NCBI GenBank assembly: GCA_019752015.1
Contig: JAIEMQ010000007.1
Span: forward strand, 123,443-187,442
Source: Cyanobacteriota bacterium
Lineage (GTDB): Bacteria > Acidobacteriota > Vicinamibacteria > Vicinamibacterales > UBA2999
Direction: 5' to 3'
Length of the DNA: 64,000 bases
Shown: positions 36,104 to 47,784 of the stretch, in pieces
Numbering within the stretch: position 1 is the stretch's first letter
Layout of the letters: the number at the start of each line of letters is the position of its first letter
Program-made: the position numbers and the translations under genes
The notes under the pieces: generated by a model
Seen by the model: only the letters and a program-made list of their open reading frames with translations
What the model was told of the DNA's origin: nothing
Database searches by the model: none

Positions 36104-37170
36104 AGGCCGCCGAACGGTTTCAGCCGCGGCCGCTGCAAGTGCGTGTCGACCGCTTTGAGCGTGACGTCCGCCGCGTTCTTGTAAAGCGCATTCGCGTTCG
36201 CCACGTATTTCCTCAGCGATCCGTCCGCGATCGCGCCCTTCAGGTATTTCGCCATCGTCATCTGCGACAACGTGTCGGGGCAGAGAATACTGCACTGCTG
36301 CACACGCTCGATCGCTTCGACCACTGACGGATGCGCTTCGATCCAGCCGAGACGCCGTCCGAGGCCGCGCGCCCACTTTGAATTCGAATGAATGCCGACG
36401 ATGTTCGGATGGTCGGCGGGCGACCATGCGTAGTACGCCGGCGGCGCCTGGAAGTACTGCGCCTTGTATGCGAAATCGATCGCGAGCCACGCGCCGGCTT
36501 CCGACGTCTTCGCCAGCATCACATCGGCGAGCGCCTGCGGTACGACCTGGCTCGTTGGGTTGTCCGGCGCGCCGAACAACACCATGCGCGGACGATGCTG
36601 ATCGAACAGGCGCGAGAATTCTTTGGCAATGCCGGCCGGATCCGTTTCAGGGAGGTACGACCACGTTGCCGGATCGAGCACGCGCAGCCGCACGATCTTC
36701 ACTCCGGGAACCGAGAAGGCGAGCTGCCCTTCGTAGTTCGCGTAGGTCGGGTCGAGCAGCATAACGGTGTCGCCGGGATCGAGCAGCGTGCGGAAGAGAT
36801 CGTGCGTCAGCTGCGTGCTGCCCATGCCGATGGCAATGTGCCCGGCGCCGAGCCGCGGCACGCCAAAGAGGTGCTCCTCGAATCGCGCGATCTGCTCGCG
36901 GCACTCCATATCGCCGAGCGTCGCGGTGTAGCCGCCGCTCTTGTGGAAGAGGTCCGCGTCCTTCACGACCGATTCGTAGGCCTGCCGAAACTCATCCGGC
37001 GCGGAGTGGTTGACCCAACCGCCGCCAAACGAGATCACGTTCGCGGGATCGAGGCCCATCGCCAGGATGTTCTGGCGCTCCGCCATCTTCATGATCTGCC
37101 GGATCGGCGAAGGGCGGTTGATCTGATCGCGTACGAGCGAAGAAAGAGCCGGATTGGTCGCGGTTTTCAT
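35887..37170 (-). CDS. PLP-dependent aminotransferase class I/II
   Basis: SGGYTATLGDMECREQIARFEEHLFGVP...IGMGSTQLTHDLFRTLLDPGDTVMLLDPTYANYEGQL...NSKWARGLGRRLGWIEAHP (Schiff-base Lys region). Confidence 0.85.
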   Translation of the reverse strand: MKTATNPALSSLVRDQINRPSPIRQIMKMAERQNILAMGLDPANVISFGGGWVNHSAPDEFRQAYESVVKDADLFHKSGGYTATLGDMECREQIARFEEHLFGVPRLGAGHIAIGMGSTQLTHDLFRTLLDPGDTVMLLDPTYANYEGQLAFSVPGVKIVRLRVLDPATWSYLPETDPAGIAKEFSRLFDQHRPRMVLFGAPDNPTSQVVPQALADVMLAKTSEAGAWLAIDFAYKAQYFQAPPAYYAWSPADHPNIVGIHSNSKWARGLGRRLGWIEAHPSVVEAIERVQQCSILCPDTLSQMTMAKYLKGAIADGSLRKYVANANALYKNAADVTLKAVDTHLQRPRLKPFGGLYTVVDIGTNADEFVPKALKATGVLVVPGAGFGESLKNGVRISFGPLVKDTPQIDEGLARLGRWMRSYACDT

Positions 37171-37183
37171 GGATCGCTCGAAT

Positions 37184-37257
37184 TGTAACGGGGACTGACC
37201 CCTTAACACGCAGTTTTGACGCACTGGCTGCGTACTGCCAACCCTGGAGGTACGCAG
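37184..37257. repeat. Half-element related to the 25.7-kb REPIN-like repeat plus CTGCGTAC/GTACGCAG hairpin
   Basis: TGTAACGGGGACTGACCCCTTAACACG (37184-37210) matches the left arm at 22/27; CTGCGTAC (37228-37235) / GTACGCAG (37250-37257) perfect inverted pair. Confidence 0.65.
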
Positions 37258-37272
37258 ACCGTCAAACATTCC

Positions 37273-39720
37273 ATGTTTGACACCCTTCGGCAGGACATTA
37301 CCCACGCCATTCGCGGCCTGATCAAGAGCCCGGACTTCGCGGCCGCATCACTCATCACGCTGGCGTTGGGCATCGGCGCCACCTCAGCCATCTTCAGTGT
37401 CGTCAAGGCCGTGCTGATGACGCCGCTGGCGTACTCGCAGCCCGAGCGCACCGTGCAGCTCTTCACCCGATGGACCGCGTTCGAGAAGACGTGGCTGGCG
37501 GATCAGGAGGTCGTGGATTTTCGCCGCGAGTCCAAAACGATGACGGCGATCGGCGCGTGGAGTCCCGGCCAGCAGAACCTGACCGGTGACGGCGAGCCGG
37601 TGCGCATTGGCGTCGGCTCCGTTACCGCGAACCTGTTCGATGTGCTGGGCGCCCGGCCGCTGCTCGGCCGCGGTTTCACGGTTGAAGAAGATGTGCCGAA
37701 TGGCCCGCAGGTCGCGGTGCTCGGCTATCCGCTCTGGCAATCGCGATACGGCGGCGATGCCAAGGTGATCGGCAAGACGTTGTTGATCAACGACGTGCCC
37801 GTGCAGGTGATCGGCGTGATGCCCGAAGGCTTCCGCTTGCCGACGGATTTCTCGGACGATGCGGCCGAGCCGACGCAGTTGTGGCGGCCGCTCGGATGGG
37901 ACATGACGCAGCTCAGTCGCAGTCACGGTTACTACGGTGTTGCGTCGCTCGCGCCGGGGCAGACCGCGGCGACGGCCACCGAGGAAATGCGCGCCATCAC
38001 CAGGCGCTGGAGCGAGCACGGCTTCTATCCGGCGGCGATGCAGTTCACGGCATTCGCGGTGCCGCTCGAAGATGAAATTCGCGGCGGCATCAAGCCCGCG
38101 ATGTATCTGTTGATCGGCGCGGTCGGCTTCCTGCTGCTGATCGCGTGCGCGAACGTGGCGAACCTGTTGCTGGTTCGCGGCGACGCGCGATTGAGGGAAA
38201 TGGCGGTCCGCACCGCGATCGGCGCCGCGCCGGATCGCCTCGTTCGCCAGTTGCTCACCGAGAGCATTGTGCTGGCGCTGAGCGGAGCGGTGCTTGGCCT
38301 CGCGTTCGCCTCGATCGGCCTTCGCGTGTTGATGGCGATCGATCCCACCAGCCTGCCGCCGCTGGCTCCGGTGCGTCTCGATTGGACGGTGGTCTCGTTC
38401 ACGCTCGCGCTCGGCGTGCCGACGACGATCGTGTTCGGACTCGCGCCCGCGCTTCGCACGCTGCGCCTGAATCTCGTCGAGTCGCTGCGCGAAGGCGGCC
38501 AAGCCACGGTCGGCGGCCATCGTCAGCGGCTGCGCAGCCTGCTCGTGGTGGCCGAAGTGACGCTCGCGGTCGTGCTCGTCATCGGTGCGGCGCTGATGGT
38601 CAAGAGCCTGGCGGCGCTCGGCCGCATCGATCTCGGATTCAAGGTCGATCACGTGCTGACCATGCGCGTGTCGGTGCCGACCGCTCGATACGACACTCCG
38701 GAAAAGGTCGTGAATTTCTATCGCGATCTGAACGAGAAGGTGCGCGCACTTCCCGGTGTGCAGTCGGCGGGATTCGTGCGCGTGCTGCCGCTGGCGACCA
38801 CGATTGGTGACTTCGGTCTCGACGTCGAAGGATTCGAAGAGTCGCCGGGCCGCAATGCGAAAGGCGACTGGCAGGTCGCGACCGACGGATCGTTCGAGGC
38901 CATGAGCTCGCGATTGCTGCGCGGCCGCTGGTTCGCGCCGACCGACACCACGGGCTCGCAGCCGGTTGCGGTCATCAACGAGACAATGGCGCGCACCTAC
39001 TGGAAGAATCCAGAGGAGGCGGTTGGCGGCCGCATCCGCGTTGGCTCGATGAAAAATCCGTGGGCCACTGTTGTCGGCATGGTCGCCGATGAGCGGCACA
39101 ACGGTGTGACCGGCATCGTCAAAGAAAAGTTCTACATTCCGCACAGCCAATGGCACATCGCCACCGGCGGCATCTTGACGCGCGGCGGCTTCCTCGTCGT
39201 GCGCACGACCGGCGATCCGATGAGCGTTGCCGGATCGGTACGCTCGCAGATCCGGGCGCTCGATCCGAACATTCCCGTCGCCAACATTCGTCCCATGACT
39301 GAAGTCGTATCGACGTCGCTCGCAACGCCGCGGCTGACGGGCTTCCTGATGGGCACATTTGCCGCGATCGCGCTGACGCTCGCCGCGGTCGGCATCTACG
39401 GCGTGCTGTCGTACCTCGTGGCGCGGCGTAGGCACGAGATTGGCATCCGCCTCGCGGTTGGCGCCGATCGCATGCAGGTGCTGACGATGGTGTTGAAGCA
39501 GGGATTCGCGCTCGCGGGCATCGGCATCGTGGCCGGGCTGGCGGCGGCGCTGGCGTTGACCCGTCTGATGCTATCGTTGCTGTATCAGGTGCGGCCGAGC
39601 GACCCGGAAACGTTTATCCTCGTGTCGCTGGCGCTCGTGGGCGTCGCGATCCTGGCGAGCGCGATCCCCGCGTATCGCGCCACCAGGGTGAGTCCGCTGA
39701 TCGCCCTGAGGACCGAATAA
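37273..39720 (+). CDS. ADOP-family MacB/FtsX-type permease
   Basis: MFDTLRQDITHAIRGLIKSPDFAAASLITLALGIGATSAIFSVVKAVLM; VANLLLVRGDARLREMAVRTAIGAAPDRLVRQLLTES; C-terminal second FtsX domain. Confidence 0.93.
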   Translation: MFDTLRQDITHAIRGLIKSPDFAAASLITLALGIGATSAIFSVVKAVLMTPLAYSQPERTVQLFTRWTAFEKTWLADQEVVDFRRESKTMTAIGAWSPGQQNLTGDGEPVRIGVGSVTANLFDVLGARPLLGRGFTVEEDVPNGPQVAVLGYPLWQSRYGGDAKVIGKTLLINDVPVQVIGVMPEGFRLPTDFSDDAAEPTQLWRPLGWDMTQLSRSHGYYGVASLAPGQTAATATEEMRAITRRWSEHGFYPAAMQFTAFAVPLEDEIRGGIKPAMYLLIGAVGFLLLIACANVANLLLVRGDARLREMAVRTAIGAAPDRLVRQLLTESIVLALSGAVLGLAFASIGLRVLMAIDPTSLPPLAPVRLDWTVVSFTLALGVPTTIVFGLAPALRTLRLNLVESLREGGQATVGGHRQRLRSLLVVAEVTLAVVLVIGAALMVKSLAALGRIDLGFKVDHVLTMRVSVPTARYDTPEKVVNFYRDLNEKVRALPGVQSAGFVRVLPLATTIGDFGLDVEGFEESPGRNAKGDWQVATDGSFEAMSSRLLRGRWFAPTDTTGSQPVAVINETMARTYWKNPEEAVGGRIRVGSMKNPWATVVGMVADERHNGVTGIVKEKFYIPHSQWHIATGGILTRGGFLVVRTTGDPMSVAGSVRSQIRALDPNIPVANIRPMTEVVSTSLATPRLTGFLMGTFAAIALTLAAVGIYGVLSYLVARRRHEIGIRLAVGADRMQVLTMVLKQGFALAGIGIVAGLAAALALTRLMLSLLYQVRPSDPETFILVSLALVGVAILASAIPAYRATRVSPLIALRTE

Positions 39721-42165
39721 ATGATCGCAGACGACTTCAAATTCGGATGGCGGCAGCTGATCAAGGCGCCGGGATTTTCGATCACGGCAATCCTGACGCT
39801 TGGTCTCGCCATCGGCGCGAACACCGCGGTGTTCTCGCTCGTCGATGCCGTGCTCGTGAAGTCGATTCCGTATCCGCAGCCCGAGCGGCTCGGCACGATG
39901 GGCGCGGTCTACACGCGCGACAACGTCGAGATCGAGCGCGGCGACATGGCGCTCGACGGCCAAGGCTGGGAAGCGCTCAAGGGCCAGGCCACGAGCGTGG
40001 AGGCGGCGCTGTTTTCCGGATTGTCGTCGCAGGTCAGCCTGGTTGGGCCGTCGGGCACGACCAGTGTGGAGCCGCAGCGCGTCAGCACGGACTACTTTCG
40101 AGTGCTCGGCGTGCTGCCGGCCATCGGACGCGAGTTCACGGCGGATGAAGATGTCCCCGGTGGTCCCGCGCTGGCGATCCTCAGCGATCAGCTCTGGCGA
40201 TCGGTGTTCAACGGTGATCCCGCCGTCGTCGGCAAGAGCATTCTGCTCAAGGGCGAACCGCACGTGGTGGTCGGCGTCATGCCGCCCGCATTCAGGAGCA
40301 ACTACGAAGCGGATCTGTGGACACCGCTGCGGCCGTCGAGGACGGGCGAGGGCGGCGGCAACAACTACGGCGTGGTCGCGCGTCTCAGGGAGGGCGTCGG
40401 CTGGCCGCAGGCCTCCGCTGAAGCCGGTGCGGCCGTTGATGCGACGGTGCAGCGCCGCACGTCGGACAGCGGAGTGACGCGCACGCACATCCTGATGCCG
40501 CTGCAAGAGCAGATGACCCGGGGCGTCCGGACGCCGCTCCTGCTGTTGTCGGCAGCGGTTGGTGTCGTCCTGCTCGTCGCGTGCGTGAATCTTGCCGGCC
40601 TGCTGCTGGCCCGCGCCGGCCGTCGCACGAGGGAGATCGCCACGCGCCTGGCCATTGGCGGCGATCGCAGAGCGGTCATGCGGCAATTGCTGATCGAGAG
40701 TGTGCTGCTCGCGATGTGCGGCGGACTGTTCGGGCTCGCAATTGGCGCCGCGGCCCTCGAAGGACTGAAAGCCACCGCGACGAGCCTGCTGCTGACGCCG
40801 TGGGGCGAGGTCGCGCTTGACGCGCGCGTGCTGGCGGTGACGCTCGGCCTGACGATCCTGACGGCGATCCTGTTCGGCCTGGTTCCGGCGATCCAGGCGA
40901 CGCGGCTCGACGTGCAGGCCGCGCTGGCAGAAGGCGGCACGCGGTCGGTGGCCGGCGGCGCGAAGGGCTGGCCGCGGCGATTGCTCGTCGTCGCCGAAGT
41001 TGCGCTCGGCGTCATCCTGCTGGTCGGAGCGGGCCTGCTGATTCGGACGTTCATGTATCTGGAAACGATTCCCGCCGGCTTCGATGCGACGAATGTCGTG
41101 GCCGCGTCCGCATCTCTCGAGGATGCGCGCTACGAGAAGCACGAAAACGTTGAGCAGTTGTTCGCCCGCAGCCTCGAACGGCTGCGCGCGATGCCGGGTG
41201 TCGAGTCCGCGGCGATCTCGCTCGGGCTGCCGTACGAGCACATCCTCAACATGGGCGCACGAATCGTGAACGGCAACACCCGCAGCGATTTCGTGTTTAC
41301 CACCGCGACCTACGTCACGCCCGGTTACTTCGAGACGCTGCGCGTGCCGCTGCTCGGCGGCCGCACGTTCCGCGACACCGACACCATGACGTCCGCGCCC
41401 GCGGCGATCATCAACGAGGCGTTCGCGAAAAGATATTTCAAGGATCGCGATCCGATCGGGCAGTACATCTTCTCGAGCGGCGCGACGCGCGAGGTGATTG
41501 GCGTCGTCGGCAACCTGCAGCAGCGCGGCGGCTTCCAGAACTTCGGACCGATTGATGCGCTGCCGGGTTTCTACGTGCCGTTCTCACAATTTCCTGGCGG
41601 CGGCCTGCGCACGATTCACGGCTGGTTCTCGACAGCGTTCATCGTCCGGCAGTCGTATGACGGTGCTGTCAACGAGCCGATCATGCGACGCGTCATGTCG
41701 GAGATCGATCCGCAGCTCGCGGTGTCGGCGGTTCGCGGTGTCGATGCGGTGCGCGCCGTCACCTTGTCGCGTCAGCGCATCCTGATGATGCTGGTCGGCG
41801 CGCTTGGCGGCCTGGCCTTGTTCCTGGCGGCGACCGGCATCCACGCGCTGATTTCGAGCGGCGTCACCGAGCGCACGCGCGAGCTCGGCATCCGCATGGC
41901 GCTCGGCGCTACCGTCGGTCAGACGATCCGCGACGCGGCGCTGCCCGGCATCGGCATGGCGATCACCGGACTGGTGATCGGCTGCGCGATCGCCTACGGC
42001 GTGTCGGGCTACATCCGCAGCCTGTTGTGGGGCGTGAAGGAAAACGACCCGATGACGTTCATCGCAGTGGTCGCGGCGCTGCTGACCGTCGCGATTGCGG
42101 CGAGCGTAATGCCGGCGTTGCGCGTCCGAAAGCTCGACCCGGTCTCGCTGTTGCGATCGGAATGA
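39721..42165 (+). CDS. ADOP-family MacB/FtsX-type permease
   Basis: MIADDFKFGWRQLIKAPGFSITAILTLGLAIGANTAVFSLVDAVLV; starts immediately after the stop of the previous ADOP (TAAATG). Confidence 0.93.
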   Translation: MIADDFKFGWRQLIKAPGFSITAILTLGLAIGANTAVFSLVDAVLVKSIPYPQPERLGTMGAVYTRDNVEIERGDMALDGQGWEALKGQATSVEAALFSGLSSQVSLVGPSGTTSVEPQRVSTDYFRVLGVLPAIGREFTADEDVPGGPALAILSDQLWRSVFNGDPAVVGKSILLKGEPHVVVGVMPPAFRSNYEADLWTPLRPSRTGEGGGNNYGVVARLREGVGWPQASAEAGAAVDATVQRRTSDSGVTRTHILMPLQEQMTRGVRTPLLLLSAAVGVVLLVACVNLAGLLLARAGRRTREIATRLAIGGDRRAVMRQLLIESVLLAMCGGLFGLAIGAAALEGLKATATSLLLTPWGEVALDARVLAVTLGLTILTAILFGLVPAIQATRLDVQAALAEGGTRSVAGGAKGWPRRLLVVAEVALGVILLVGAGLLIRTFMYLETIPAGFDATNVVAASASLEDARYEKHENVEQLFARSLERLRAMPGVESAAISLGLPYEHILNMGARIVNGNTRSDFVFTTATYVTPGYFETLRVPLLGGRTFRDTDTMTSAPAAIINEAFAKRYFKDRDPIGQYIFSSGATREVIGVVGNLQQRGGFQNFGPIDALPGFYVPFSQFPGGGLRTIHGWFSTAFIVRQSYDGAVNEPIMRRVMSEIDPQLAVSAVRGVDAVRAVTLSRQRILMMLVGALGGLALFLAATGIHALISSGVTERTRELGIRMALGATVGQTIRDAALPGIGMAITGLVIGCAIAYGVSGYIRSLLWGVKENDPMTFIAVVAALLTVAIAASVMPALRVRKLDPVSLLRSE

Positions 42166-42792
42166 TTATCTGGTGCTGCCGGCTTCCCATTTCGACGTGA
42201 AGCCGTTGGTGCCTTTGTGGCTCCACGAATGCGCCGCGCTCGTATGCGTGTGCGACACCGACTTGAACTGCGTGTAGTCCTGAAACACCGCGCTCGGCAG
42301 GTTCGAGACCTTGACGGCCTTGCCGTTGAAGCCTTTCAGCACTTCCATTTCGACGGATGATTCCGGTCCCGAGAACTTCACGCGCGTCTCGGTGGCTTCC
42401 ATTGTGATCGGCGCCTTCGTAAACGACAGCATGCCCTTGTGGAACCCCGCGAATGCGAGCGGCAGCAACGCCTCGACGGCTTTCATCTGGCGATCGCTGA
42501 CCTTGTCGCTGACGTAGATCTTCGACCAGTTGCGCATGTTGAAGGTGACGAGCAGCTGCACGCCGGCGAGATCGACGCCGTCGTAGTTGCCGGAGTCGAT
42601 CGAGATGATGCGATTGCCCTCGCACGGCATCCGCGACGGCTCGCCGCCGAAGTTGCATGGGCACGACACCGTGCAGCTGCAGCTCTCGGCGACGGTCGCG
42701 CTCATTTTCCACGCCGGTTGCCGCGCAGCCGACGGGATTTCGAGCAACAGGCAAGCGATGGTCGCGAGGGCAAGCGTGGTTCGCATGCGCAC
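42166..42792 (-). CDS. Secreted DUF1326-like protein
   Basis: Signal peptide; ESCSCTVSCPCNFGGEPSRMPCEG Cys-rich motif typical of DUF1326; stop abuts the stop of the convergent ADOP (TGATTA). Confidence 0.7.
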   Translation of the reverse strand: MRMRTTLALATIACLLLEIPSAARQPAWKMSATVAESCSCTVSCPCNFGGEPSRMPCEGNRIISIDSGNYDGVDLAGVQLLVTFNMRNWSKIYVSDKVSDRQMKAVEALLPLAFAGFHKGMLSFTKAPITMEATETRVKFSGPESSVEMEVLKGFNGKAVKVSNLPSAVFQDYTQFKSVSHTHTSAAHSWSHKGTNGFTSKWEAGSTR

Positions 42793-42810
42793 AATCTATA
42801 CTGATTTTCG

Positions 42811-43284
42811 ATGTCTGCAACACCGGCGATCCACTTTCTGCGGCAGCAGGGCGTGACGTTTACCGAGCACGAATATCGCTACGAGGAACGCGGCGGGACC
42901 GCGGTGTCGTCAAGGGAACTGGGCGTCGATGAGCACGCGGTGATCAAGACCCTCATCATGGAAGATGAGCGGAAGCAGCCGCTGATCGTGCTGATGCACG
43001 GCGACAGGGAAGTATCGACGAAGAACCTGGCGCGGCAGGCCGGTCGAAAGAGCGTGGCGCCGTGCGCACCAGACGTCGCGCAGAAACATACCGGCTATCT
43101 GGTCGGCGGCACGTCGCCGTTCGGCACCCGCAAGCCGATGCCGGTGTTTCTCGAGCGGACGATCGCCGATCTGGATCGCATCTACATCAACGGCGGCCGC
43201 CGCGGGTTTCTGATCTCACTCACGCCGGCAGATTTGATCCGCGCGCTCTCGCCGGCGCTCGTCGACGCGGCGATGTCGCAATAA
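42811..43284 (+). CDS. ybaK: Cys-tRNA(Pro)/Cys-tRNA(Cys) deacylase, YbaK/EbsC type
   Basis: TPAIHFLRQQGVTFTEHEYRYEERGGT...KTLIMEDERKQPLIVLMHGDREVSTKNLAR...GYLVGGTSPFGTRKPMPVFLE...YINGGRRGFLISL. Confidence 0.93.
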   Translation: MSATPAIHFLRQQGVTFTEHEYRYEERGGTAVSSRELGVDEHAVIKTLIMEDERKQPLIVLMHGDREVSTKNLARQAGRKSVAPCAPDVAQKHTGYLVGGTSPFGTRKPMPVFLERTIADLDRIYINGGRRGFLISLTPADLIRALSPALVDAAMSQ

Positions 43285-43432
43285 TCGAAGTCGTTTCGCT
43301 CGAGCGGTGTTGCAGAAACTGCGTACTTAACACCCTAAGATCGCGTGATCGCGCCCAAAACACGGCGGCATCCCGTTAGCACTTTATCGTCGTCATGGAC
43401 GACGGTAGGATGGTCGCGGCGAGGAGGCGGCG

Positions 43433-44017
43433 ATGCCTGTTATGTCGCGACCGCACAAGAAAATCACCGCGGCGGAATTCCTTACGTGGCCGGACGACGG
43501 CAGGCATCAAGAGCTCATTGGCGGAGTCCACTACGTGACTCCGTCGCCGAAATTCAGTCACCAGGAGATCGTTGGACGCCTGTACGTAGCGATCGCGAAT
43601 TTTCTGACCACTCGGCGGCACCTCGGGCGCATCATTCTGGCGCGGTTCGACGTCGTGTTGTCGGATTACGACGTTGTCGAGCCGGACCTCCTGTTTCTTG
43701 CCGGCGATCAGCAATCGATCCTCACCGAAGCCAACGTGCAGGGCGCGCCGGCGCTCGTCGTGGAGGTGTTGTCGCCGAGTACGCGTCGCCGCGACGAAGG
43801 CCTGAAGAGAAAGCTGTTCGATGAGAAAGGCGTCCGGGAGTACTGGCTGGTCGATCCGAAGCACGAACGGGTTTCGGTTTGCCGGCGGGCCGCCGACGGC
43901 TCGTTCCCGGTCGTGTCGACATTGAGCGCGGCAGCAGATGACCATCTCGAATCGCCGCTGCTCCCGGGCTTTGCGCTGTCGGTCAGCGAATTGTTCGCCG
44001 AGCTCTTTCGCTCATAA
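43433..44017 (+). CDS. Uma2-family (DUF820) putative restriction-endonuclease-fold protein
   Basis: KITAAEFLTWPDDGRHQELIGGVHYVTPSPKFSHQEIVGRL...YDVVEPDLLFL...PALVVEVLSPSTRRRDEGLKRKLFDEKGVREYWLVDPKHERV. Confidence 0.92.
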   Translation: MPVMSRPHKKITAAEFLTWPDDGRHQELIGGVHYVTPSPKFSHQEIVGRLYVAIANFLTTRRHLGRIILARFDVVLSDYDVVEPDLLFLAGDQQSILTEANVQGAPALVVEVLSPSTRRRDEGLKRKLFDEKGVREYWLVDPKHERVSVCRRAADGSFPVVSTLSAAADDHLESPLLPGFALSVSELFAELFRS

Positions 44018-44509
44018 GCGGAGCCGCATCATCGGCTCTTCCGCGACGACATAACCCATCGCGTCGTAGAGCGGCTTGCCGAACGGGCTCGCGTTGAGGA
44101 CGACGCGCTCGAGTCCTTCGTTGCGCGACCACTCGTGCATCGCGTCCATCAGGCGACGCCCAAGGCCCTGCTTGCGGTGTTCAGGCTTCGTGTAGACGTT
44201 GAACACGAACCCGCATCGCGGATCCATCGTCATCGGACCGGGCGGCCACGGGATCACGAGCAATCCGCCGCCGGCCACAACCTCTCCAGTGTGCGTCGTC
44301 GCCACCCAGCCACGATACGTATGCGAAGGCAGCGCATGGCGCAGCCAGAGATCGGTCGCGGCCGACATGTCGTCGAACTCGGCGGGAATACCCATTTCGC
44401 GAAACATCAGCTCGCGATGCTCGACGATGTGCGGGATGTCGGCGAGGGTGGCGGGCCGGATCGAATAAGCCGTGTGGACTATGATCGTACTCTTCGATGA
44501 CGGCGCCAC
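44012..44509 (-). CDS. GNAT-family N-acetyltransferase
   Basis: YSIRPATLADIPHIVEHR...VYTKPEHRKQGLGRRLMDAMHEWSRNEGLERVVLNASPFGKPLYDAMGY: acetyl-CoA binding motif. Start uncertain. Confidence 0.88.
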   Translation of the reverse strand: MAPSSKSTIIVHTAYSIRPATLADIPHIVEHRELMFREMGIPAEFDDMSAATDLWLRHALPSHTYRGWVATTHTGEVVAGGGLLVIPWPPGPMTMDPRCGFVFNVYTKPEHRKQGLGRRLMDAMHEWSRNEGLERVVLNASPFGKPLYDAMGYVVAEEPMMRLRL

Positions 44510-45128
44510 GCCAGTACCGGGCCGGACAGTCCGTCGAGGACTACTGCCGGCAGTGCAAGGAAGATCGCATTCACACCGTGATCGTGGTCGATGCGCATGC
44601 GCAGCCGCTACGTGTGACGTGTGACTTCTGCGGCAGCGAACACAACTTTAGAGGCGGGCCGCGGAATGCGCCGCCAATTACCAGGGCCACAGAAGGCTCA
44701 GAAGGCTCAGACTTCAAACGCCCGGTTCATCAGGTTCCGAGTCGGCCAGTCACTTCGCCTCCACCACAAACCGCCATGGCACCAATCGATAACGAACTCG
44801 AAGCGACGATCCGACGAATTATTCGCGAGGAGACCGGACTCACTCCGGTCGCGCCGGCCGAGAAATGGCGCGGCGGGCAGCTGGTGCTGCGACCCGGCAG
44901 GCCCGGCGTTCAAGAAAAGGCGATGCCGATCGATTCGTTCTTCAACAAGGTCGTGATGCTGAGGAACCGTCTGCGCACGCTCGAGCAGCAGGTGAATGCG
45001 TCTGAAATGCCCGACGATCAAAAGCTGAAGCTGCAGGGATACATCACCGCCTGCTACGGATCTCTGACCAGTTTCAACGTGCTGTTTGCGAATGACGACG
45101 ATAAGTTCGTCGGGAGCGGTGGCGGCGA

Positions 45129-45132
<4 letters not shown>
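44497..45132 (+). CDS. Hypothetical zinc-ribbon protein with C-terminal helical domain
   Basis: [15 protein letters not shown]...[17 protein letters not shown] two-CxxC ribbon; low-complexity linker; helical C-terminus. Confidence 0.65.
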
Positions 45133-46823
<1,691 letters not shown>

Positions 46824-46852
46824 CGGTCTCAAACGATCAGCTTATCAGACGG

Positions 46853-47647
46853 TCACTCCACTGCGCAGGGGGCGCCGGAGAGGACGGCGAGCACGATTAC
46901 GGGATTGCGGCCGCTGCGCGACAGGCTGTAGGTCGTGCCGCGCGGCACGACGATGAATGCACCGGCGGCAATGGTGAACTCCCGCTCGCCGAGCTTCAAG
47001 CGGCCGTCGCCGCCGACGACGTACAACATGCCATCGGCGTCTTCATGCTGGCGGCCGTTCCACGGCTCGCGCACCTGCCAGAGCATCGCCTTCTCCGCGC
47101 CGCTGCAGCCGATCTCGCTCTGCTTCTGCGGCTCGCGGCCCGAAATGAAATTCTTCTCGATGTAGTCAGGCAGCGACACCGTTTTCGGCACGCCGGGCGG
47201 CGGCAATGCGGGCGATGGCTTGGGCGGCGGCGCCGCGACCACGGGGGCCGGTGCCGGTTCGGGTTTCACGGGCGCGGCATTCAGCATGATCGACATTTCC
47301 GGCTGCGCCGTTCCGGCGCGCCACGAAATCTCTTTCTCGAACGTGATGAACTTCTCGTGCGTGAAGCGCACGCGATAGGTGCCGGCGCGCAGCCCTTCGA
47401 TGCGCGTCGGTCCGCTCGACGGACTCTTCACTTCGCGATCGACCGGTCCCATCACGTTGACCGTGACGTTCTCGATCGCGCGGCCCGCGCCGTCGGTGAT
47501 GAACAGCAAGGCCGTCGTCGTGGCGGAGCCCGACGGCCGCGGCCGCGGCGCCTGAGTCGCGGCGGCCGGCGCCGGCTGCGTTTGCGGCTTCGCAGTGGCG
47601 GGGGGCGTCGCCGCCTGCAGGACGGTCAGCAACAAGGCGGCAATCAT
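46853..47647 (-). CDS. Secreted protein with Pro/Ala-rich linkers and a C-terminal cupin domain
   Basis: Signal peptide; carboxypeptidase-regulatory-like segment RIEGLRAGTYRVRFTHEKFITFEKEI; cupin GMLYVVGGDGRLKLGEREFTIAAGAFIVVPRGTTYSLSRSG. Confidence 0.65.
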   Translation of the reverse strand: MIAALLLTVLQAATPPATAKPQTQPAPAAATQAPRPRPSGSATTTALLFITDGAGRAIENVTVNVMGPVDREVKSPSSGPTRIEGLRAGTYRVRFTHEKFITFEKEISWRAGTAQPEMSIMLNAAPVKPEPAPAPVVAAPPPKPSPALPPPGVPKTVSLPDYIEKNFISGREPQKQSEIGCSGAEKAMLWQVREPWNGRQHEDADGMLYVVGGDGRLKLGEREFTIAAGAFIVVPRGTTYSLSRSGRNPVIVLAVLSGAPCAVE

Positions 47648-47784
47648 CGTGCAATCGTACTACGCGGACCGCCCGGCGGCCGTGCCAGCCCGGCGGTTGC
47701 GCATAGAATCAACCTCGGCCGTGATTCATCCCGATACCGACTGAGTGATCATCCGTCGCTCGCGCGCCGGATCTAGATCTAGAC

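Noticed and set aside
37384-39435. 683-aa minus ORF, and the similar 39571..41241 (556 aa)
   Set aside because: Entirely antisense to well-supported ADOP genes; composition typical of antisense frames in high-GC DNA.
47766-47784. GATCTAGATCTAGAC palindrome upstream of the ABC pseudogene as an operator
   Set aside because: Short, overlapping simple CTAG/GATC repeats; no independent support.
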